A DNA stretch of 64,000 nt from NCBI RefSeq assembly GCF_025809055.1, contig NZ_CP075529.1, positions 1-64,000 of the forward strand, in the 5' to 3' direction. The translations under genes were made by a program, and so were the position numbers. The stretch is from Devosia sp. Its GTDB lineage: Bacteria > Pseudomonadota > Alphaproteobacteria > Rhizobiales > Devosiaceae. Shown piece by piece: positions 40,642-50,186 of the stretch (position 1 is its first letter; each line of letters opens with the position of its first letter). The notes beneath the pieces are model-generated. The model did not search any database. It saw only the letters and a list, made by a program, of their open reading frames with translations, and had not been told where the DNA came from.

Positions 40642-42606
40642 TCAGAGAGTTGTGATGCGGGCCGGGGTGGTGCGGCCGGGTTCGCGAATGGTGACGGCCA
40701 GCCCTGCCGTGATGGCCGCCTCGGCCATCAGCGCGACCGGGCCGGCCTCGGTCACGCGCAGCACGACCCCGATCGCGCGGGCCGGGTCGGCAACATCGGA
40801 ACTGCGATAGACCAGCATTCCCGGATCGAGACGCCTGGCTTCGCCAAGGGTCAATCGGACCAGCCTTGAACCGGGCCCAAAACGGCCATGCAGATAGTCT
40901 GGCACTGAATCGGCCGCCACCGGCGCGGGGTCGGGTGCAAGGTCGTCTTCCTCGGCAAGGGGCACGAGCGCGATGCGCTCCTGGGCGACGATGCCGGCGG
41001 CCGCGGCGGGAATGAGACCCAGTTCGACGCCGGCCGCAACTTCCGTGATCGCCAGCGGTCGCGGCGTCTCGGACAGGGCCCGCACGCCCCGCGGCTCGCG
41101 TCGCCGCAATTTGTCGGTCCAGCGCGGCTTGACCGGCGCGGGACGAACCAGCATGCCGACCCCGTCATCGAGATAGGCCGGATTGGCGTCGGCCAGTTCG
41201 GCCGAAACCGGCAGGGCCGCATCGGGTGTTTCGTGGATCGGGTCGATGACCGGATCCTCGACCCCCTTGCGCTCCCGCCCCAGCATCAGGTCGATCGCAT
41301 CCGCGCCGCTCTGGATGCAGCCCTGTCGCGTGAGGATACCCGCCGCGCTTCCGGCCATGGCGATGCCCTCGCACGAGCCGATCGGGACAAGACGGTGGCG
41401 GGCCGGTTGCCACTGGCTATGGCCGCCGGCCACGTGCCAGAGCGTCAGGTCGGGCTGCCAGCCGCCACAGACAATGATGCGCTGCGTGGTCAGGCTGGTG
41501 TCGACCCCGCCGGACATGGTGATGTTGAGACGTCCGCCGGCCTTGGTGCCGTCTGCCGAAACCGGGAAAGCCTCGGTCGTCTGGCGGAGGCCGAAGGCGC
41601 GGGTGAAGGCGATGAAGCGGGAATTTGGCAGGGGGCGGCTATCGAGCAGGCGGGTAAACTCCACCCCGGCATCGCTTGCCAGGATGGACAGGCGATAGGC
41701 GACGTTGCTCGCCGTGGCCAGGATTGCCGATGTCCCCGGCCAGACACCGAAACGGTGAGCCAGCTCATACGCCTCGAGCGCTCCAACCACTCCGGGCAGG
41801 CGATTGCCGGCGAAGACCGGAAGGCGTTCGCGCGAGCCTGTGGCGAGCACGATGCGGCCTGTGTCAATATCCAGAACGCGGCCGCGCGCACTGCCATCGA
41901 CGTCTTCCACCTGATGCAGGCGCACCCGGCCTGACCGCAGGGCGAAGACCTCGGCGCGCAGGATCACGCTGATCGCATCGTTGTCGCGGACCGCACGGGA
42001 CAGCCGCTCCATGCTCTCTTCGGGGCTGTCCTCGCCCTCCTGCGTGCCGAACAGGCCAGACTGCCCGCCCAGACGCGCCTGCATGTCCACAATGATGACC
42101 TTGAGACCCGCGCGGGCGGCGGCCAGGGCTGCCGACATGCCTGCTACCCCGCCGCCAACCACGACAAGGTCGGCCTGCTCAAGCGGCACGGCCGGGACTT
42201 CCCGCCATGGTCGCTGCAGAGCAGCGGGATCGTCGAGTTCAAGGCCAAGCGTGCGGCCCGGCTGGAACAGGCGCTTGATGGCGCTGCTCCGCCTGCCGCC
42301 CAAGGTGACGAACTCGGCGCCGTCAATGGCCGGCGTCCGGGTCATCGGCAAAGCGCGCTGCGGGTCGCGCGCAAGGCTGGCAAAACTGATGGCGGGCGCC
42401 GCCGAGGCCCGCAGGCCCACCTGCGCGCCCAGATGATGTCCGAGCGTATCGATGCCCGAGGCCAGAAGCGCCGATAAGACGCTGTCCCCGGAAAAACCTT
42501 GAACAATGCGGCCATCGAGCCGGAACCTGACCGGCCGCGCGCGATCGAGTTCGACGCCGCCGAGGTGCCGGCATTCCTGGTCCAGGCGATTGGCCTGCGC
42601 CCTCAT
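40642..42606 (-). CDS. Sarcosine-oxidase-alpha-like FAD oxidoreductase, truncated
   Basis: This 654-residue protein resembles the alpha subunit of heterotetrameric sarcosine oxidase. It has an N-terminal Fer2_4-like domain (FRLDGRIVQGFSGDSVLSAL, about 25-45) and an FAD/NAD-binding domain with VVVGGGVAGMSAALAAARAG (about 140-160) and IVLATGSRERLPVF (about 245). The usual large aminomethyltransferase (GCV_T) half is nearly absent. Only about 80 residues resembling its C-terminal barrel remain (DPARAIGVVLRVTEAGPVAL). The ATG at 42606 overlaps the upstream gene by 4 bases, so the pair is coupled. It may be a demethylating or opine-type dehydrogenase. The substrate is unknown. Confidence 0.75.
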   Translation of the reverse strand: MRAQANRLDQECRHLGGVELDRARPVRFRLDGRIVQGFSGDSVLSALLASGIDTLGHHLGAQVGLRASAAPAISFASLARDPQRALPMTRTPAIDGAEFVTLGGRRSSAIKRLFQPGRTLGLELDDPAALQRPWREVPAVPLEQADLVVVGGGVAGMSAALAAARAGLKVIIVDMQARLGGQSGLFGTQEGEDSPEESMERLSRAVRDNDAISVILRAEVFALRSGRVRLHQVEDVDGSARGRVLDIDTGRIVLATGSRERLPVFAGNRLPGVVGALEAYELAHRFGVWPGTSAILATASNVAYRLSILASDAGVEFTRLLDSRPLPNSRFIAFTRAFGLRQTTEAFPVSADGTKAGGRLNITMSGGVDTSLTTQRIIVCGGWQPDLTLWHVAGGHSQWQPARHRLVPIGSCEGIAMAGSAAGILTRQGCIQSGADAIDLMLGRERKGVEDPVIDPIHETPDAALPVSAELADANPAYLDDGVGMLVRPAPVKPRWTDKLRRREPRGVRALSETPRPLAITEVAAGVELGLIPAAAAGIVAQERIALVPLAEEDDLAPDPAPVAADSVPDYLHGRFGPGSRLVRLTLGEARRLDPGMLVYRSSDVADPARAIGVVLRVTEAGPVALMAEAAITAGLAVTIREPGRTTPARITTL

Positions 42607-43673
42607 GCGCCCACTCCCTGCGGCGCGTATTCGGCGACCTGGGCAGACTTGCTGGAGCGCGTCACCAGATGGGCGCCGAGCCAATCCTGCTCCGCCGGGG
42701 TCGCCTTCGACGCCATCCAGCGCGCCAGGGCCGGCGCAAGGAAGATTCCGTAGCCGTCCATGCCGACGACGACATCGGCGCCCGCCCCGGCCGCGCGCCC
42801 GAAAGCGGGTGCGCCGTCCAGCGTAGAGAGGCGTTGATAGGCGGTTTGCCCGGCCTGCTCGACCTGTCGTTGCGGACCCAGCAATGCCTGCAAGTGACCC
42901 GAGAAGTGCGAGAGGCCACCACCGCCCATGGCTACGATGCCGCCGTCGGGCTGCTGATGGAGCGTGGTGCCCGACTGGATTTCGAGCATCAGGGCCGCAG
43001 CCAGTGGCCGAACCGGGGCGGTCAGAATGGTCGAGCCGGTTTCCCGCCGCAGCAATGGGGACCATTGGCGCAGCGGCAACCAGGAGATGATGGCTTCTGC
43101 GTCGGCCAGAATGGCATGGCGGGCCAGAACCTGTTCGGGGCCGGTTTCCAGCGTGGCGGCGCCATCGCTGGCAATTGAGACCCTGTCGGGCGCCAGGGAA
43201 ATGACGCCGCTGCGCTGAAGCCAGTCATCAAGGCGCGCCTCGAGCAGCGGTTGATTGAGCAGTAGCGCATCGCGCAGCACCACGCCGGAGCGCGACGACC
43301 CCAACAAAGAGGTCGGTACAGGCTCGACGGTGACGCCAAACCCGCTGGCCATGTGCCGGATATGGGACAGCGCTTCGCCGGCGGCATGGCCCTCGGCAAA
43401 GAACAGCGGGTCCACCCGCTGCAGGGCCCTGCGCGCACCGATCCGCGTCAGCAGGCGCACTGTTTCGGGGACGCCGGATTCCAGCATGGACCAGGTCTGT
43501 GGGCGCGTGACCGGCGCCACTGACAGATCGAGCTGGCGGGGGAGGCGGTAGGCGGAGCGGCTTTGCCCGACATGGATGACCGTGCGGCCGTGATCCTGCG
43601 CCAAGAGGCCCGCGAGCAGCCGCGCCATGGCGCTGGCTCCAAAAACCACATGATCGGCAACCGGATCCGTCAT
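42603..43673 (-). CDS. FAD-dependent oxidoreductase-like partner protein
   Basis: This 356-residue protein looks like a small-subunit FAD oxidoreductase (the position of sarcosine oxidase beta), with a dinucleotide-fold start DHVVFGASAMARLLAGLLAQ. The usual GxGxxG is degraded to GASAMA, and a late MDGYGIFLAPALARWMASK segment matches the FAD C-terminal motif. FAD binding is therefore uncertain. It overlaps the large subunit by 4 bases, implying one complex. It is transcribed divergently from ccmI. Confidence 0.65.
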   Translation of the reverse strand: MTDPVADHVVFGASAMARLLAGLLAQDHGRTVIHVGQSRSAYRLPRQLDLSVAPVTRPQTWSMLESGVPETVRLLTRIGARRALQRVDPLFFAEGHAAGEALSHIRHMASGFGVTVEPVPTSLLGSSRSGVVLRDALLLNQPLLEARLDDWLQRSGVISLAPDRVSIASDGAATLETGPEQVLARHAILADAEAIISWLPLRQWSPLLRRETGSTILTAPVRPLAAALMLEIQSGTTLHQQPDGGIVAMGGGGLSHFSGHLQALLGPQRQVEQAGQTAYQRLSTLDGAPAFGRAAGAGADVVVGMDGYGIFLAPALARWMASKATPAEQDWLGAHLVTRSSKSAQVAEYAPQGVGA

Positions 43674-43811
43674 GCGACCCTTTGACCCGCGACGTCCGGC
43701 CCCTGTGGCAATGCGTCCCTTCGCACGGAGGGGGAAATGATGGCTTTTTGCCGTATTGTGCTTATAGAGGGCGACGCCTCGTCACGTCTGGCATGCAAGC
43801 GCCTGGGGCCC

Positions 43812-44891
43812 ATGATTTTCTGGTCGATAGCCATTGCCGTTACCGCTCTTGCCTGCGCCGCGTTGTTTTACGCGGCTGCCGGGCGGCCGGTCAACGCGAC
43901 TTCGCCTCAATCCACCAATGCCAACAGCCATTTCCGCCAATTGCTGGCCGATATCGACGCCGATCTCGCCAATGGCCGGCTGGACGAAACGCAGGCTCTG
44001 GCGGCACGCGGCGAACTGGCGCGCGAGGTCATGCGGGCGAATGCCGAAACGGACAAGGCCGGCTTCCGGACCCTCGGGCGGCTGCCGGTGCTCCTGGGCG
44101 TCGGGGCAATAGCGACGTCCAGCCTTGGCCTTTATGCGGTGCTGGGCAGCCCCGATGCGCCGGCCATGCCATTGAGCAGCCGGCCCGAAATCGTCGCCCA
44201 GAACATGAACCTCGAGGATGCCATAGCGCAGATCGAGCAGCGCCTGGCTCAGTTTCCCGACGATCTGCGCGGCTGGACAGTGGTTGCGCCGGCCTATGTC
44301 GAGATGGGGCGCTTTGCCGACGCGGCGCACGCCTATCGGCGCATGATCGCTCTCTCGGGTGCAACGCCGGACCTGCAAACCGACCTGGCGGAGGCCCTGC
44401 TATTGGACGCGGGGGGCATAGGCTCCGACGAGGCCATGACGCTGCTCGCATCGGCCGCCGACGCCGATGAGGCGCAGATCCGGCCACGCCTTTATCTCGC
44501 GGCCGAATTGATGCGACAGGGCGAATATGATGAAGCGGCCGTCCGCTGGCGCGAGGCGCTCGAACAGTCCGAGGGCGACGAGCCCTGGCTGGCCGCAGCC
44601 CAGCAGGGGCTTGCCGTGGCCGAAGCCGGTGGCGTCGACCTCGCCGCCCAGCAGCAGCAGGAGATGATCGCCGGGATGGTCGGTGGGCTGGCGTCGCGCC
44701 TTGAGAGCGATGGCGGCACTATCGAGGAATGGACCCAATTGGTACGCTCCTATCTTGTCCTGGGAGACCTGGAGCTGGCACAGAACGCCTATTCGTCGGC
44801 GATATCGGCCTATCCCAATGCATTTGACCGGGGCGAACTCGACACCATTGCCCTGGGCGCCGGCCTGACCCTTGAGGGAGACACGCCATGA
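43812..44891 (+). CDS. ccmI: Cytochrome c biogenesis protein CcmI
   Basis: This protein of about 359 residues has two membrane helices (about 3-25 and 93-115) around the CcmI signature loop (NSHFRQLLADIDADLANGRL then DETQALAARGELAREVM), and a C-terminal TPR-like periplasmic domain (GWTVVAPAYVEMGRFADAAH). CcmI delivers apocytochrome c to the haem ligation complex. The ATG at 43812 is preferred because upstream in-frame codons look non-coding. It overlaps ccmE by 4 bases and heads the ccmIEFH operon. Confidence 0.9.
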   Translation: MIFWSIAIAVTALACAALFYAAAGRPVNATSPQSTNANSHFRQLLADIDADLANGRLDETQALAARGELAREVMRANAETDKAGFRTLGRLPVLLGVGAIATSSLGLYAVLGSPDAPAMPLSSRPEIVAQNMNLEDAIAQIEQRLAQFPDDLRGWTVVAPAYVEMGRFADAAHAYRRMIALSGATPDLQTDLAEALLLDAGGIGSDEAMTLLASAADADEAQIRPRLYLAAELMRQGEYDEAAVRWREALEQSEGDEPWLAAAQQGLAVAEAGGVDLAAQQQQEMIAGMVGGLASRLESDGGTIEEWTQLVRSYLVLGDLELAQNAYSSAISAYPNAFDRGELDTIALGAGLTLEGDTP

Positions 44892-45364
44892 CCACGCCCG
44901 CTCCCACGCGCCGCAAGGGCATGAGCCGCAAGCAGAAGCGCATCGCCATCATCGCCGGGCTCGGCGTTGTGCTGGCCATTGCCGCTGCTCTCGTGCTGAC
45001 CGCACTGCGCGACCAGATCGTGTTCTTCTATGCGCCCAGCGACGTGCTGGCGCGCGCAGTCGAACCGGGTCAGCCGATCCGCCTCGGCGGGCTGGTGAAG
45101 GACGGCTCGTGGACGCGCCAGGGCCAGGATAACACCTTCACCATCACCGATGGCGGGGCGGAAATAATCGCCCACTATGCCGGCATCCTGCCCGATCTGT
45201 TCCGTGAGGGTCAGGGGGTGGTGGCCGAGGGAACCATGGGAGAAGGCGGCGCCTTCACGGCCACCAATGTGCTGGCCAAGCACGACGAGAATTACATTCC
45301 CAAGGAAGTCGTCGATGCGCTCAAGGCGCAGGGCGAGTGGCGGCCGGAGGGCGGCGCGCAGTGA
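44888..45364 (+). CDS. ccmE: Haem chaperone CcmE
   Basis: This 158-residue protein is CcmE, the periplasmic haem chaperone that covalently binds haem and passes it to CcmF. A membrane anchor (about 20-42) is followed by the OB-fold domain with RLGGLVKDGSWTR and FTITDGGAEIIAHYAGILPD then LFREGQGVV. The haem-binding His lies in VLAKHDENYIPKEV near residue 134. It overlaps ccmF by 4 bases. Confidence 0.95.
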   Translation: MTTPAPTRRKGMSRKQKRIAIIAGLGVVLAIAAALVLTALRDQIVFFYAPSDVLARAVEPGQPIRLGGLVKDGSWTRQGQDNTFTITDGGAEIIAHYAGILPDLFREGQGVVAEGTMGEGGAFTATNVLAKHDENYIPKEVVDALKAQGEWRPEGGAQ

Positions 45365-47331
45365 CAATCGAACTCGGGCACTTTGCGCTCATTCTGTCCT
45401 TCGCCATAGCATCGGTTTCGGCCGTAGCGGGACTGGCCTTGTGGCGGCGCGGCGAAGCCCTTTCGGCTGCCATGCGCCAGTCGGCCATCCTGCAGTTCGT
45501 GCTGGTGGCGCTGGCTTTTGCGGCGCTGGTACAGGCCTTTGTCGTGTCCGACTTCAGCGTTGCCCTTGTCGCCAACAATTCGCATTCCCTCAAACCCCTG
45601 ATCTTCAAGATTTCCGGCGTCTGGGGCAATCACGAAGGCTCCATGCTGCTCTGGATACTCATCCTCGTGCTCTTTGGTGCCCTGGCGGCGGTTTTCGCCC
45701 GATCGCTGCCGTCCGATCTCACCAGCCTGGTGCTGGGTAGCCAGAGCCTGCTGACGGCAGCCTTTGCGGGCTTTACGATCTTCACCTCCAATCCGTTTGC
45801 GCGGCTGGCGCAGCCGCCGCTGGAAGGGGCAGACCTCAATCCGGTCCTGCAGGATATCGGCCTCGCCATTCATCCGCCGCTGCTCTATGCGGGCTATGTT
45901 GGGTTCTCGATCTGCTTCTCATTTGCCGTTGCGGCGCTGGTCTCCGGCCGGATCGACCAGGCCTGGGCCCGCTGGGTGCGGCCCTGGACCATGCTGAGCT
46001 GGGTGTTCCTGACCCTGGGCATCGCCATGGGTTCCTACTGGGCCTATTACGAACTGGGTTGGGGCGGCTGGTGGTTCTGGGACCCGGTGGAGAATGCCAG
46101 CTTCATGCCCTGGCTGGCCGGGACCGCCCTGCTGCATTCGGCCCTGGTCATGGAAAAGCGCAATGCGCTCAAGATCTGGACGATCTTTTTGGCCATCATC
46201 ACCTTTTCCCTGTCTCTGCTCGGCACGTTCCTGGTGCGCTCGGGCATTCTGACTTCGGTGCACACATTTGCCAGCGACCCGACGCGCGGCCTCGTCATCC
46301 TGACCATCCTGGCCCTGTTGATCGGTGGCGCCTTTCTGCTCTTCGCCATCCGCTCGCCCGCCCTGCGGCAGGGCGGCCTGTTTGCGCCGATCAGCCGCGA
46401 AGGGGCCTTGATCCTCAACAACCTGTTCCTGGCGACGGCCGTCGGCGCCGTGCTGGTGGGCACGCTTTACCCGCTGGTTCTGGATGCACTGACGGGAACC
46501 ACGATATCGGTGGGCGCGCCGTTTTTCGATTTCACCTTCGGGGCCCTGATGGCGCCGCTGCTGCTGGTGCTGCCGTTCGGGCCGCTCCTGCCATGGAAGC
46601 GGGGCGACATGGTCGCTGCCGGACAGCGGCTGATGGGCATGGCGGCACTGGCCGTCTTCGTCACAATCCTCGTTTCGGCCCTTGGCGGCGTGTCGGTTTC
46701 GCTGGCGCCACTGGGGCTGCTGCTCGGCTTCTGGGTCACCTTCGGATCGGTGGCCGAGCTGATCGAGCGCAGCCGGCTCGGCCGCATCCCCTTGGCCGAG
46801 AGCGTGCGGCGTCTCGCCGGGCTGCCACGCAGCATCTGGTCGACAGCCCTTGGCCACCTTGGCGTGGGCCTGACCGTTCTGGGCATTGTCTCGGTGACCG
46901 CGTGGGAAACCGAGCTGGTAACAACGCTCAATCCCGGAGAAACGGCGGAACTGGCTGGCTACACGATTGCCTTTGACAGTTTCGAACAGGTCGCCGGCCC
47001 CAACTATGTCGCCGATACCGGTGTGTTCACGGTGTCGGCGCCGGGCGCGGGCAATGCCAGGCTTGAAGCCGAGCGGCGGACCTATGTGGCCAGCGGCATG
47101 CCGACCACTGAAGCGGCCATCCAGACCTATGGTCTCTCCCAACTCTATCTGCAGCTCGGCGAGCCGCTGGACGACACCCACGTCCTCCGCGTCTGGCACA
47201 AGCCGTACATTCTGCTGATCTGGCTTGGGTGCCTGGTGATGGCCGGTGCCGGCATTCTCTCCCTGTCCGACCGGCGGCTGCGGTTCGGGGCGCCGCAACG
47301 CGCGCGGCTGCAAGCGGGAGGGGCCCGGTGA
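45361..47331 (+). CDS. ccmF: Haem lyase subunit CcmF
   Basis: This 656-residue membrane protein is CcmF, which ligates haem to apocytochrome c together with CcmH and CcmI. It has about 14 hydrophobic segments, the WWD-type haem-handling motif (WGGWWFWDPVENASFMPWL, about 235-253) and conserved periplasmic histidines (HEGSM near 98, HPPLLYAGYVG near 177). The start is GTG at 45361, overlapping the ccmE stop, and it overlaps ccmH at its end. Confidence 0.95.
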   Translation: MTIELGHFALILSFAIASVSAVAGLALWRRGEALSAAMRQSAILQFVLVALAFAALVQAFVVSDFSVALVANNSHSLKPLIFKISGVWGNHEGSMLLWILILVLFGALAAVFARSLPSDLTSLVLGSQSLLTAAFAGFTIFTSNPFARLAQPPLEGADLNPVLQDIGLAIHPPLLYAGYVGFSICFSFAVAALVSGRIDQAWARWVRPWTMLSWVFLTLGIAMGSYWAYYELGWGGWWFWDPVENASFMPWLAGTALLHSALVMEKRNALKIWTIFLAIITFSLSLLGTFLVRSGILTSVHTFASDPTRGLVILTILALLIGGAFLLFAIRSPALRQGGLFAPISREGALILNNLFLATAVGAVLVGTLYPLVLDALTGTTISVGAPFFDFTFGALMAPLLLVLPFGPLLPWKRGDMVAAGQRLMGMAALAVFVTILVSALGGVSVSLAPLGLLLGFWVTFGSVAELIERSRLGRIPLAESVRRLAGLPRSIWSTALGHLGVGLTVLGIVSVTAWETELVTTLNPGETAELAGYTIAFDSFEQVAGPNYVADTGVFTVSAPGAGNARLEAERRTYVASGMPTTEAAIQTYGLSQLYLQLGEPLDDTHVLRVWHKPYILLIWLGCLVMAGAGILSLSDRRLRFGAPQRARLQAGGAR

Positions 47332-47777
47332 ACCTGCGTCTTGTCCTTGCTGCCCTGCTGCTGATGGGTTTGCCCGTCCATGCCGTCGGGCCGGATGAAA
47401 TCCTGCCCGATGCGGCCCTCGAACAGCGGGCCCGCGCCATTTCATCGGGCCTTCGGTGTCTGGTGTGCCAGAACCAGTCCATTGACGACAGCGATGCCGA
47501 CCTCGCCCGCGATCTGCGCATTCTGGTGCGCGAGCGGCTGGTGGCCGGGGACACCGACAAAGAGGTCGAGCAATATGTCGTCGACCGCTATGGCGAATAC
47601 GTCCTGCTCAATCCGCGTCTCAGTGGCCATACCCTGATCCTGTGGATTGCCGCGCCGGTGCTTCTGATAGGTGGTATCGGCTGGATCGTTCTGGCGCGGC
47701 GTCGGAAGACCGTGCAGGCGCCGGCCGAACTGACGGCCGAAGAGCAGGCAGCCCTGGCAAATCTCGAACGCGACTGA
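47328..47777 (+). CDS. ccmH: Cytochrome c maturation protein CcmH
   Basis: This 149-residue protein is CcmH, the membrane-anchored thiol reductant of the haem ligation complex. It has an N-terminal signal, the LRCLVCQNQSIDDSDA motif (two-Cys RCxxCQ), a domain of three helices, and a C-terminal membrane helix (LWIAAPVLLIGGIGWIVLAR). The start is GTG at 47328, overlapping the ccmF stop. It ends the ccm operon, about 135 bases before degP. Confidence 0.95.
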   Translation: MNLRLVLAALLLMGLPVHAVGPDEILPDAALEQRARAISSGLRCLVCQNQSIDDSDADLARDLRILVRERLVAGDTDKEVEQYVVDRYGEYVLLNPRLSGHTLILWIAAPVLLIGGIGWIVLARRRKTVQAPAELTAEEQAALANLERD

Positions 47778-47837
47778 TCCTGCAGCGCGCTGCCGCAATC
47801 CTGCCTGCAACATTGCCAAAGCTTAATGTTGGTGCAA

Positions 47838-47867
47838 CTTGGCGGAAAGGCGAGGGGGTCCATATCT
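47838..47867 (+). promoter_or_regulatory. Possible heat-shock (sigma-32 type) promoter of degP
   Basis: CTTG at 47838-47841 is followed after 18 bases by CCATATCT at 47860-47867. This resembles the alphaproteobacterial sigma-32 pattern CTTG-N17/18-CYTATNT, with an imperfect -10. It lies 46 bases upstream of the degP start. The match is only approximate. Confidence 0.35.
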
Positions 47868-47913
47868 AGCGGCACAAGCTGTTGAGAGCTTACTACGAAG
47901 GAGATTCGTCCCT

Positions 47914-49455
47914 ATGCGTTCGACCGTTCTCTCACGCACCCGCCGCTGGTTAGGCGCCTCCGCCCTGGCGCTTCTGGTCGGCGCGGGCAGTGTTTCCACC
48001 GCCTTTGTGCTGACCGGCCAGGCTGCCAATGCCCAGGTGCAGAATGCCGCCCAGATCGTGGTGCCGCAGACTACTGTTCAGCAGGGCTTTGCCGACCTCG
48101 TTGACGCCGTCAAGCCAGCCGTGGTGTCCATCCTTGTCGAGGCCGAGGCTCCCGCCAACAACACCGTCCAGCGCGGCGGCCGTGATTTCAACTTCCAGTT
48201 CAATTTCCCCGACCTGCCCGAAGACCATCCCTTCCGGGACTTCTTCGACCAGTTCGGCAATGAGTTCGGCCCCGGCGGGCAAGGTGGCCAGGGTGGCCAG
48301 AACCGTCCCCGCCAGTTCATGGCAGCCGGCTCCGGCTTCATCATTTCCGCCGATGGCTATGTCGTCACCAATAACCACGTGGTCGAAGACGCCACCAAGG
48401 TGACCGTGGTCTTCGACGACGGTACCGAACGCGTGGCCGAGATCGTCGGCACCGACGAGCGCACCGACCTGGCCGTGCTCAAGATCGATGGCGAAGACCT
48501 GCCTTTCGTGACCTTCGAGCAGGAAGCCAGCCGCGTTGGCGACTGGGTGGTTGCCGTCGGCAATCCGTTCGGCCTGGGCGGCACCGTCACGGTTGGCGTG
48601 ATCTCGGGTGCCGGTCGCGATATCGGCGGCTCGAACTATGGCGACTTCCTGCAGATCGACGCCGCGGTGAACACCGGCAATTCCGGTGGTCCGGCCTTCA
48701 ACACCAATGGTGAAGTGGTTGGCGTCAATACCGCGATCTACTCGCCCAATGGCGGCAATGTCGGCATCGCCTTCGCCATTCCGGCCCGCACGGTGCAGCA
48801 GATCGTCGATCAGCTGATCAGCGACGGGACCGTGACCCGTGGTTATCTCGGCGTGTCCATCCAGGATGTGAGCCGCGATATTGCCGATAGTGTTGGCCTG
48901 CCCAATGCCCGCGGCGCCATCGTTCGGGAACCGACCGAGGACGGTCCTGCCGGTGCTGCCGGCGTCCAGTCCGGCGATATCATCGTCAAGGTTGATGGCG
49001 AGCAGATCGACGATGCGCTCGATCTCAGCCGCACCATTGCCAGCAAGGCCCCGGATTCGACGGTCGAGCTGACCATCTGGCGCGACGGCGCTGAAACCAC
49101 GGTTTCGGTGCAGTTGGCCCAGCTCAACGAAGAAGCCCAGGCGCCGACGCCCGACCAGCCCACTCCGCCGGCTCCCCTCCCGGAAGCCACCACCAGCATG
49201 GGTCTTACCCTCGTGCCCAACGGTGACGGCTCGGGTGGCCTGCTGATCCAGAATGTCGAGCCCGACAGCGATGCCGCCTCGCGTGGCCTGGCAACCGGCG
49301 ACGTCATTCTCGAAGTCGATAACCAGGCCATGAGCGCCCCCGGCGATTTCGATCAGGCGATTGCGGCGGTCAAGGAAAAGGGGCTCAATACGGCCCTGGT
49401 CAAGGTGAGCCGCAACGGCGAAGCCCGCTTCGTGGGCCTGCCGATCACCGAATAA
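47914..49455 (+). CDS. degP: Periplasmic serine protease DegP/HtrA (Do family)
   Basis: This 513-residue protein has a signal peptide (to about residue 42, QAANAQ), a trypsin-like protease domain with the triad His155 (TNNHVVEDA), Asp185 (RTDLAVLKID) and Ser257 (NTGNSGGPAF), and two C-terminal PDZ domains (about 310-395 and 415-510). It degrades or refolds damaged envelope proteins. A Gly/Gln-rich loop (GPGGQGGQGGQNRPRQ) before the catalytic core is an elaborated L-loop. The ATG at 47914 follows AAGGAGA. A two-component pair follows directly. Confidence 0.95.
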   Translation: MRSTVLSRTRRWLGASALALLVGAGSVSTAFVLTGQAANAQVQNAAQIVVPQTTVQQGFADLVDAVKPAVVSILVEAEAPANNTVQRGGRDFNFQFNFPDLPEDHPFRDFFDQFGNEFGPGGQGGQGGQNRPRQFMAAGSGFIISADGYVVTNNHVVEDATKVTVVFDDGTERVAEIVGTDERTDLAVLKIDGEDLPFVTFEQEASRVGDWVVAVGNPFGLGGTVTVGVISGAGRDIGGSNYGDFLQIDAAVNTGNSGGPAFNTNGEVVGVNTAIYSPNGGNVGIAFAIPARTVQQIVDQLISDGTVTRGYLGVSIQDVSRDIADSVGLPNARGAIVREPTEDGPAGAAGVQSGDIIVKVDGEQIDDALDLSRTIASKAPDSTVELTIWRDGAETTVSVQLAQLNEEAQAPTPDQPTPPAPLPEATTSMGLTLVPNGDGSGGLLIQNVEPDSDAASRGLATGDVILEVDNQAMSAPGDFDQAIAAVKEKGLNTALVKVSRNGEARFVGLPITE

Positions 49456-49462
49456 AACCCTG

Positions 49463-49494
49463 CCGGCCCCGGAATAGTCCGGGGCCGGTCTCTG
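49463..49494 (+). terminator. Terminator after degP
   Basis: A perfect 11-bp GC-rich stem (CCGGCCCCGGA/TCCGGGGCCGG) with a 4-base ATAG loop lies 8 bases past the degP stop and is followed by TCTCTG. It separates degP from the regulator-kinase pair. Confidence 0.75.
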
Positions 49495-49511
49495 TCCGGA
49501 GTGCGCCCCCC

Positions 49512-50183
49512 GTGAAAATTCTGTTGATTGAGGACGATCGCGAGGCGGCCAGCTATCTCATCCAGGCGCTTGACGAGGCCGGGCACGTCACCCACCACGC
49601 GGCCGATGGCGAAACCGGCTACGCCATGGCATCGGGCATGGACTACGACGTGCTGATCGTTGATCGCATGTTGCCGCGCCGGGATGGTCTCAGCATCGTG
49701 GAAAGCCTGCGGGCCGAAGACGACAAGACGCCTGTGCTCATCCTGTCCGCGCTTGGCGAGGTCGACGACCGGGTCACCGGATTGCGCGCCGGCGGCGACG
49801 ACTACCTCACCAAGCCCTATGCCTTCACCGAATTGCTGGCCCGCGTCGAAGTGCTCGCGCGCCGCTCAAGCCCCGCCGAAGCGGCCACGAGCTATTCGGT
49901 TTCCGGCCTCTCGCTGGATCGGTTGAGCCGCAAGGTCGAACGGGACGGCGAAGTCATTCTGCTGCAGCCGCGCGAGTTCCGGCTGCTCGAATATCTCATG
50001 AAGAATGCCGGCAAGGTGGTGACCCGCACCATGCTGTTGGAAAATGTCTGGGACTATCACTTCGACCCCCAGACCAATGTCATCGACGTCCACATGTCCC
50101 GCCTGCGCTCCAAGATCGACAAGGGGCACGCGTCCCCATTGCTGCATACCGTGCGCGGCGCCGGCTACATGATCCGGGAATAG
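49512..50183 (+). CDS. OmpR-family response regulator
   Basis: This 223-residue protein has a receiver domain with Asp51 in VLIVDRMLPRRDGLSIV, Thr-Lys in DDYLTKPYAF, and a winged-helix DNA-binding domain with VILLQPREFRLLEYLMKNAG and VIDVHMSRLRSKID. It is the cognate regulator of the kinase that follows after 3 bases. Its place directly after degP suggests envelope-stress control, which is inference. The start is GTG at 49512. Confidence 0.9.
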   Translation: MKILLIEDDREAASYLIQALDEAGHVTHHAADGETGYAMASGMDYDVLIVDRMLPRRDGLSIVESLRAEDDKTPVLILSALGEVDDRVTGLRAGGDDYLTKPYAFTELLARVEVLARRSSPAEAATSYSVSGLSLDRLSRKVERDGEVILLQPREFRLLEYLMKNAGKVVTRTMLLENVWDYHFDPQTNVIDVHMSRLRSKIDKGHASPLLHTVRGAGYMIRE

Positions 50184-50186
50184 TCC

